Assembly: GCA_014238345.1 (NCBI GenBank)
Contig: JABABF010000103.1
Span: forward strand, 1 to 19,631
Length of the DNA stretch: 19,631 nt
Direction of reading: 5' to 3'
Source of the DNA: Gammaproteobacteria bacterium
Lineage (GTDB): Bacteria > Pseudomonadota > Gammaproteobacteria > JABABF01
Within the stretch, counting starts at the first letter, position 1, and every line of letters begins with the position of its first letter. Made by a program: the position numbers and the translations under genes. This document shows, piece after piece, positions 15,037-19,631 of the stretch. The notes below the pieces were generated by a model that saw nothing but the letters and a program-made list of their open reading frames with translations, was not told the origin of the DNA and made no database searches.

Positions 15037-16029
15037 ATGCAACCAGAATTATTCATGACGCAAGAAGAGGATCACTGGCACCTGCAGTGGTCAAACGCAC
15101 CGGACGGCACTGTAACCATCTATGGGGGTATGCGCCCGGACAGCATTGACTACAGCCGTCCTCTCGTCCACGGCAGCGGGTCTGAGTGGCGCATTTCCAT
15201 GGAGGACGGTTGCTATTTCTGCCTAGAGGCCGACAGCAAGCGCCACTTGATCGGCTCACGGCGCCTGCCCTTCAACACTACACACAATTTCCGCGAACTC
15301 GGTGGCTACCCACTCGGCAATGGCCGCCAACTGCGCTGGGGATGCTTGTACCGTAGCGGTCATTTGGCCGACTTGGACGATGGTGATACGGCCTTGCTGG
15401 CGGCTCTATGCATCGGCACGATCATCGATTTTCGCCATGACAGCGAAGTGCAGAGCCAGCCTCACCGACTGCCAGTACCATCGCCCCAGCTGACAGCACT
15501 ACCGATCACCCCGGGCAACTTCGGCGGCTACCAGCACTGGTTGGACCCCAACAGCAATGTGACTATCAGCCCCGATGATGTGGCGCAGAAGATGTGCGAG
15601 ATCAACCGCGACCTCGCCATCGGCCAGAGCGAACACTACCAGAACATGTTCCGCCAACTGCTGGCACCACGCCATGGAGCCGTGCTACTGAACTGCACAG
15701 CGGGCAAGGATCGCACGGGCTTCGGCGTGGCTCTCATCCTACTGGCACTGGGCGCAACACGCGAGACTGTAATGGCCGACTACCTGCTGAGTGCTGAACT
15801 CCTCGGGACACGGGCCAATATGATGCGTGTGTTGGAACGCTACGGTCTCTCGGCCTCAGATCTCATGACCTGGCAACCCATACTGACCGTGCGCCGCGAA
15901 TACTTGCAACACGCCTTTGATGCCATTGACGAACACTATGCAAGTACTGCAGATTATTTGGAGCAACGATTGGGGGTAGATGCCGCCATGCGGGCGGAGC
16001 TGCACAAACACTTCGTCTTGCCAACTTAG
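15037..16029 (+). CDS. Y_phosphatase3-type tyrosine/serine protein phosphatase
   Basis: A 330-residue protein without a signal peptide. The first 75 residues look like a beta-rich accessory domain. The family hallmarks follow: NFRELGGYPL (84-93), LYRSGHLADLD, IIDFRHDSE and the P-loop NCTAGKDRTG, with catalytic Cys220 and Arg226. Most relatives have His before the Cys; here it is Asn219, which may alter the Cys pKa or activity. An active cysteine phosphatase is likely, acting on phosphotyrosine, phosphoserine or phosphoinositide-like substrates; which one cannot be told. A second ATG at 15055 is an alternative start. Neither has a good SD. It is divergent from dgkA and converges on tRNA-Leu, with a small hairpin region between. 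Confidence 0.87.
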   Translation: MQPELFMTQEEDHWHLQWSNAPDGTVTIYGGMRPDSIDYSRPLVHGSGSEWRISMEDGCYFCLEADSKRHLIGSRRLPFNTTHNFRELGGYPLGNGRQLRWGCLYRSGHLADLDDGDTALLAALCIGTIIDFRHDSEVQSQPHRLPVPSPQLTALPITPGNFGGYQHWLDPNSNVTISPDDVAQKMCEINRDLAIGQSEHYQNMFRQLLAPRHGAVLLNCTAGKDRTGFGVALILLALGATRETVMADYLLSAELLGTRANMMRVLERYGLSASDLMTWQPILTVRREYLQHAFDAIDEHYASTADYLEQRLGVDAAMRAELHKHFVLPT

Positions 16030-16040
16030 CTGGGCACTGG

Positions 16041-16074
16041 GGGCGAATTGCACGCCCACCGCCACTATCGTGGC
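16041..16074. terminator. Possible bidirectional terminator between phosphatase gene and tRNA-Leu
   Basis: Two short hairpins lie just after the phosphatase stop: GGGCG (16041-16045) with CGCCC (16053-16057), and GCCAC (16061-16065) with GTGGC (16070-16074, 4-nt loop). The second is followed on the plus strand by CTTGTTT, a weak T-rich tail. It would suit convergent transcription ends, but stems are only 5 bp. Confidence 0.35.
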
Positions 16075-16094
16075 CTTGTTTCCCGGTAATACGG

Positions 16095-16181
16095 TGGTGC
16101 CGAAGGCCGGACTCGAACCGGCACGACCTAAAGGCCACTGCCCCCTCAAGACAGCGTGTCTACCAATTCCACCACTTCGGC
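16095..16181 (-). tRNA. tRNA-Leu (GAG anticodon)
   Basis: An 87-nt tRNA including an encoded CCA. The acceptor stem pairs GCCGAAG (16175-16181 read on the minus strand) with CTTCGGC, discriminator A, then CCA. The anticodon arm has stem CTGTC/GGCAG (one G-U pair) and loop TTGAGGG, giving GAG. A long variable arm and a T-loop GGTTCGAGTCC are present, as expected for a class II leucine tRNA. It resembles E. coli leuU, which likewise follows secG. Here it is 45 nt downstream of secG and probably co-transcribed. Confidence 0.95.
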
Positions 16182-16226
16182 GTCAGCAAAGCAAATCATA
16201 AATGGCAAGGCGCTACAAACGCCGCT

Positions 16227-16616
16227 CTACGGAGTGTCCGGCAAATCGCTGGGCTGTGTGGTAGGAGCAGACGGCGCATCCGGCAAGTCACCAGAGGGCG
16301 GCGAGCTGGACGAGGGGCGCTCCAACTCTGGAACAGCCAAGGCATCAACTACAGCAGGCAACTCGGGTGGCAAACTGGCATCAATGCTCTGCTTAGCCAA
16401 CAGCGCCACTGAGAAACTAGCGGCAAAGAAGATCGCCACCAACACAGTGGTGATATGCGAGAGTACATTGCCACTGCCACCAGCTCCGAAGAAAGTCTGC
16501 GAGCTGCCAGCACCAAAAGAAGCCCCCGCATCGGCACCTGGGCCGCGCTGCAACAACACCAGCACGACAATGGCCAGCGAGACCACCGCATGCACAACGA
16601 GAATGACTCCTAACAA
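16227..16616 (-). CDS. secG: SecG, preprotein translocase subunit
   Basis: SecG is the small membrane subunit of SecYEG, which exports unfolded proteins across the inner membrane. The protein (129 residues) starts at a TTG, with GGAG ten bases upstream (16627-16630). This start gives an N-terminus, LGVILVVHAVVSLAIVVLVLLQRG, that matches the usual first membrane helix. The conserved loop GADAGASFGAGSSQTFFGAGGSGN and the second helix (about 53-74) follow. The last 50 residues are a Pro/Ser/Asp-rich hydrophilic tail, longer than in E. coli (110 residues in all) but of a type seen in other gammaproteobacteria. It lies between tpiA (97 nt upstream) and tRNA-Leu, the conserved order for this group. 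Confidence 0.92.
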   Translation of the reverse strand: MLGVILVVHAVVSLAIVVLVLLQRGPGADAGASFGAGSSQTFFGAGGSGNVLSHITTVLVAIFFAASFSVALLAKQSIDASLPPELPAVVDALAVPELERPSSSSPPSGDLPDAPSAPTTQPSDLPDTP

Positions 16617-16713
16617 AGCTCTTTAGCTCCAAATCTACGTATGAGGGGCGATATTCGCAACAAGATAGACTAGCATAAAACCCGCTCTCATGCTGTCGGT
16701 GACATGCCATCCA

Positions 16714-17475
16714 TCAGCTGGTAGTGGCAATGCTGGCCTTGGCAATGGCCAAGAACTCGGTCGCCACCAATGAGGCTCTGCCAACCAAAAAGCCATCAAC
16801 ATCCGGCTGGCACGCCAAAGCCGCCGCATTATCTGCTTTGACACTGCCGCCGTAGAGCAGTCGCAACGACTCGCCGCCACGCTCACTCTGCCATAGCCGC
16901 CGCAAAGCGGCATGCATCTGCTGTACCACCGCCGGTGATGCCACGCAGCCAGTGCCGATGGCCCACACTGGCTCATATGCCAGCACAGCCCCAACTAACG
17001 GTAGCGGCGGCGGTGCCGTAGCCAGTACTGCGGCCAACTGGCGACTGACCACCGCTTCGCTGTGCCCGCTCTCGCGCTCAGCCAATGTCTCGCCCACGCA
17101 CAGCACTGGCACCAAACCAGCCCTTGCGGCCACCGCGTATTTGGCGGCCACACGGTCATCGGTATCGGCACGCAGATTCCGGCACTCAGAATGCCCTACC
17201 AAAGTATGACTGGCGCCACATTCGAGTAGCATCGCCGCTGTCACTTCCCCCGTATGAGAGCCCTGCTCTACCGGGCAGATATCCTGCCCCCCCCAGGCGA
17301 ATGGCGGTGCCAGCTGTTGCACCATTGGTAGCAACACCGCTGGCGGCAAAAACAGGTAATCCACATTGCCAGGGGCAGTGCCCACCGCCTCACACCAACG
17401 CGACAGCTCGTGTCGGTCTCCATGTGCCTTCCAATTAGCCGCTATCAAAGGTCGCTGCCCCTTGTTCACCGCCAC
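16714..17475 (-). CDS. tpiA: Triosephosphate isomerase
   Basis: Interconverts dihydroxyacetone phosphate and glyceraldehyde 3-phosphate in glycolysis and gluconeogenesis. The protein has 253 residues, the usual length. Catalytic residues are in place: Asn14 and Lys16 in ANWK, His95 in GHSE, Glu168 in AYEPVWAIGTG, and the phosphate site YGGSVKADN. Minor oddities are HSECR where HSERR is usual and GRASL for GGASL. The start is GTG at 17475: an in-frame TAG lies two codons upstream, so a much earlier start is impossible; a GTG two codons later is the only close alternative. The purine-rich GGGGG upstream may be the ribosome site. It follows glmM by 114 nt and precedes secG, as expected. Confidence 0.94.
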   Translation of the reverse strand: MAVNKGQRPLIAANWKAHGDRHELSRWCEAVGTAPGNVDYLFLPPAVLLPMVQQLAPPFAWGGQDICPVEQGSHTGEVTAAMLLECGASHTLVGHSECRNLRADTDDRVAAKYAVAARAGLVPVLCVGETLAERESGHSEAVVSRQLAAVLATAPPPLPLVGAVLAYEPVWAIGTGCVASPAVVQQMHAALRRLWQSERGGESLRLLYGGSVKADNAAALACQPDVDGFLVGRASLVATEFLAIAKASIATTS

Positions 17476-17588
17476 CCACTAGCCCCCGCAACGATCACAG
17501 CATCGGTAGCAAGCCCAGCAGAGGATGCCCCCCCAGCCAGAGCATCGCCGCGCCACTGCCACTGTCTACCGCTGGGCTCCACAGCCAT
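17466..17588 (-). CDS. Possible small ORF (40 residues) filling the glmM-tpiA gap
   Basis: An ATG at 17588, one base after the glmM stop codon, opens a 40-codon frame that ends in TGA at 17466-17468, inside the first codons of tpiA. The reading frame ends three codons into tpiA, an arrangement that could couple translation of glmM and tpiA. The peptide is Gly/Ala-rich with no known motif, and GC-rich DNA gives such frames often. It may equally be untranslated leader. Confidence 0.22.
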   Translation of the reverse strand: MAVEPSGRQWQWRGDALAGGASSAGLATDAVIVAGASGWR

Positions 17589-17589
17589 A

Positions 17590-18954
17590 TCACACCTCAC
17601 CGGCCGCCCCTTGGACGGCAGTAGTCACCTCTTGAGCCAAGGAGCGAACCAACTTGCTGTCCTCGCCCTCCACCATCACACGCACCACCGCTTCAGTGCC
17701 AGAGGGACGCAACAGAATGCGCCCGGCATCACCCAAGGCTTTGGTGGCGGAATTCACCGCCTTGCGCACCGTGGCAGCCGAGCAGATATCGGCACCGCCA
17801 CCACTCATAACACGCACATTGTTGACTACCTGTGGCAGGCGCTGCATACCGGAGATCAACTCCTGCAGACTGCTGCCAGTATTGATCAGGGTTTGTAGCA
17901 CACAGAGCGCGGCAACAATGCCATCGCCAGTGGTAGTATGGGAATGGCACATGATATGCCCGGAACTCTCGCCACCCAACACCCAACCGTGCTCATCCAT
18001 GGCCGCTCGCACATAGCGGTCACCGACCTGGGCGCGCACAAAGGGTACGCGCTCGCTCTTTAGTGCACGCTCCAAACCCAGATTACTCATCTGCGTGCCT
18101 ACCACGCCATCACAGCGCCCGTGACGGCGCAGCATTTCCATTGCCAAGATATAGAGCAGCTGATCACCATCCACCATCCGCCCTTCGCTGTCAACAAACA
18201 GCACTCGATCACCATCGCCATCAAAAGCAATCCCCAAATCCAATTTACGCTCCAGCACAACACGGCGCAACTCTGCTGGCTCAGTCGAGCCACAACGATG
18301 GTTGATATTGATGCCATCTGGCTCAACACCTATCAATGTGAGCTCCGCTCCCAGCTCAGATAACGTCGCCGGTGCCACCTTATAGGTCGCCCCGTGGGCA
18401 CAGTCCAGGGCAATGCGCATACCGTCTAGGCGCATACCTTGCACAACGCTCTTGCAATATTCCACATAGCGCCCACCAGCATCCGCTTGGCGGCGCGGCC
18501 GGCCAAGGCGACTCGAACCCACCGCCTGCATTGATGTCGAGTCATTATCCAAACTCGTGCATAAGCGCTGCTCTAACGCTACCGAAAATTTGCGTCCATC
18601 GCCACCAAAAAACTTAAAGCCATTGTCGTGGTGAGGGTTGTGTGAAGCGCTGACCACCACACCAGCCACCGCCCCCAGCGTACGCACCAACCAAGCCGTC
18701 GCCGGAGTGGGTAAGGGTCCCGTTAGTAACACATCCATGCCAGCGGAGATCAGACCCGACTGCAATGCTGTCTCCAACATATAGCCCGAAATGCGCGTAT
18801 CTTTGCTGAGGATTACATGGCCGCGATGCCCTTTGACAGCATCCACTAGTATGCGCCCTAATACCCAGCCCAAACGAATGCTGAACTCGGGGTTGACAAA
18901 AGCATCGCCGACCCGACCGCGAATGCCATCCGTGCCAAAATAATCTGTAGCCAT
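17590..18954 (-). CDS. glmM: Phosphoglucosamine mutase
   Basis: Converts glucosamine 6-phosphate to glucosamine 1-phosphate, the step towards UDP-GlcNAc for peptidoglycan and lipopolysaccharide. I start at the ATG at 18954 (454 residues), because the family begins right before YFGTDGIRG; a further ATG at 18972 would add six residues. Motifs in order: FGTDGIRGRVGD at the N-terminus, the phosphoserine loop VSASHNPHHDNG (Ser104), the magnesium site AFDGDGDRVLFVD, the sugar-specificity loop GGESSGHI and the phosphate-binding RPSGTEAVVRVMVEG near the C-terminus. All catalytic residues are intact. It sits between folP (48 nt upstream) and tpiA. No strong SD is visible before either ATG. Confidence 0.95.
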   Translation of the reverse strand: MATDYFGTDGIRGRVGDAFVNPEFSIRLGWVLGRILVDAVKGHRGHVILSKDTRISGYMLETALQSGLISAGMDVLLTGPLPTPATAWLVRTLGAVAGVVVSASHNPHHDNGFKFFGGDGRKFSVALEQRLCTSLDNDSTSMQAVGSSRLGRPRRQADAGGRYVEYCKSVVQGMRLDGMRIALDCAHGATYKVAPATLSELGAELTLIGVEPDGININHRCGSTEPAELRRVVLERKLDLGIAFDGDGDRVLFVDSEGRMVDGDQLLYILAMEMLRRHGRCDGVVGTQMSNLGLERALKSERVPFVRAQVGDRYVRAAMDEHGWVLGGESSGHIMCHSHTTTGDGIVAALCVLQTLINTGSSLQELISGMQRLPQVVNNVRVMSGGGADICSAATVRKAVNSATKALGDAGRILLRPSGTEAVVRVMVEGEDSKLVRSLAQEVTTAVQGAAGEV

Positions 18955-19002
18955 AGCGTGAATCGTGCGCATCTAGTGCGCCATAAATAGGGGCTTATTT
19001 TA

Positions 19003-19631
19003 CTACGGAGTCCCCGATGACATGGCATGTGCGGCGCGCACAGCCGATGACATACGCACCGCATCCACCGTCTCGGCTACATCATGAGCCCGGATAATAT
19101 GCGCCCCTTGGAAGACCGCTAGCGCCGCCAGCGCCACGCTACCAGCTAAGCGCTCATCCAACGGGCGCCCCAATACATGACCGACAACAGATTTGCGCGA
19201 GACCCCGACCAGTAGCGGGTGCCCCTCGGCCAATAATACATTGAGTTGGCTGAGTAGCAACAAGTTATGCGCCACTGTCTTGCCAAAACCAATCCCCGGA
19301 TCTAAGACGATGCGCTCAGCGGAGATGCCCGCAGTCAGACAGGCTTGCAAGCGGTCGCGCAGGAAGTCGCGCACCTCGACAACCACATTGCGGTAGCGCG
19401 GATCATCCTGCATCGTAGCGGGCTCTGCGGGCATGTGCATGAGGCAGACTGGCAGGCCACTGGCGGCGGCAGCCACCAATGCTCCCGGTCGACTGAGCGC
19501 ACGCACATCGTTGATCAAACCCGCACCGAGCGCCGCCGCCTCAGTCATTAACTCCGGATTGCTACTGTCTACTGAGAGCGTCACATCGAACTCGCCCCGC
19601 AATGCCTCCACCACTGGCAACACGCGATCCA
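19003..19631 (-). CDS. folP: Dihydropteroate synthase, N-terminus outside the window
   Basis: Condenses p-aminobenzoate with the pterin pyrophosphate to make dihydropteroate in folate synthesis; target of sulfonamides. The C-terminal roughly 209 residues are present and the frame runs off the right edge. Visible parts include the barrel motifs SVDSSNPEL, INDVRAL, VCLMHM and LDPGIGFGKT, GVSRKSVVGHVLGRP and IIRAHDVAETVDAVR. The GTG at 19623 is an internal valine, not a start, since the frame continues upstream with Asp-Arg. The missing first part should carry the pterin-binding TPDSF motif. It heads the block before glmM, as in other gammaproteobacteria, where ftsH usually precedes it. Confidence 0.93.
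   Translation of the reverse strand, partial: DRVLPVVEALRGEFDVTLSVDSSNPELMTEAAALGAGLINDVRALSRPGALVAAAASGLPVCLMHMPAEPATMQDDPRYRNVVVEVRDFLRDRLQACLTAGISAERIVLDPGIGFGKTVAHNLLLLSQLNVLLAEGHPLLVGVSRKSVVGHVLGRPLDERLAGSVALAALAVFQGAHIIRAHDVAETVDAVRMSSAVRAAHAMSSGTP

Noticed and set aside
14977..15042. Longer diacylglycerol kinase start at 15042
   Set aside because: It adds residues absent from the family and overlaps the start of the divergent phosphatase gene.
17513..17579. AGCCCAG/CTGGGCT inverted repeat between glmM and tpiA
   Set aside because: The loop is over 50 nt and there is no T-run, so a terminator is unlikely and would split a co-transcribed block.
1..19631. CRISPR array, integrase, transposase or origin of replication
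   Set aside because: No regularly spaced repeats, recombinase motifs, terminal inverted repeats or DnaA-box clusters were seen.

Overview
The window looks like a chromosomal segment of a gammaproteobacterium, probably an environmental or marine member of the Pseudomonadales/Cellvibrionales type. The right-hand part carries the conserved block folP-glmM-tpiA-secG-tRNA-Leu(GAG), all on the minus strand, as known from Pseudomonas-like genomes. Base composition is moderately GC-rich. Taxonomy is inferred from gene order and protein style only; no database search was possible.

Left region (about 1-8872, minus strand): a tightly packed five-gene cluster reads, in transcription order, serpin-like protease inhibitor (probable lipoprotein), DUF3604 protein, a protein with a DUF1214-like C-terminus, then two further DUF3604 proteins. 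Four members have a clear N-terminal export signal and the fifth (the first DUF3604 protein) a probable one, so this appears to be an envelope or periplasmic module. The first two genes overlap by 8 nt and the next three are close together. Its function is unknown. It is the strongest candidate for an undescribed system in the window.

Middle region (8873-12897): a 277-nt divergent intergenic region separates the serpin cluster from a plus-strand pair. The pair is a membrane-anchored family 3 glycoside hydrolase homologue with a C-terminal DUF2141-like domain, followed by a short-chain dehydrogenase. The GH3 protein has lost the canonical nucleophile motif (Ser-Asp-Trp/His replaced by Ala-Arg-Pro) and other active-site residues have changed, so it is probably not an ordinary beta-glucosidase.

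Accessory and junction region (12898-16094): a possible 38-residue small ORF, a minus-strand AAA/DUF4143 ATPase, a 283-nt non-coding stretch with two imperfect copies of a roughly 70-bp repeat 103 bp apart, diacylglycerol kinase (minus), and a Y_phosphatase3-type tyrosine/serine phosphatase (plus) that converges on the tRNA.

Right region (16095-19631): the housekeeping block tRNA-Leu, secG, tpiA, glmM and folP (folP runs off the right edge). It covers preprotein translocation, glycolysis, amino-sugar precursor synthesis and folate synthesis. In many relatives rimP-nusA-infB would follow the tRNA; here conserved synteny stops at the tRNA 3' end.
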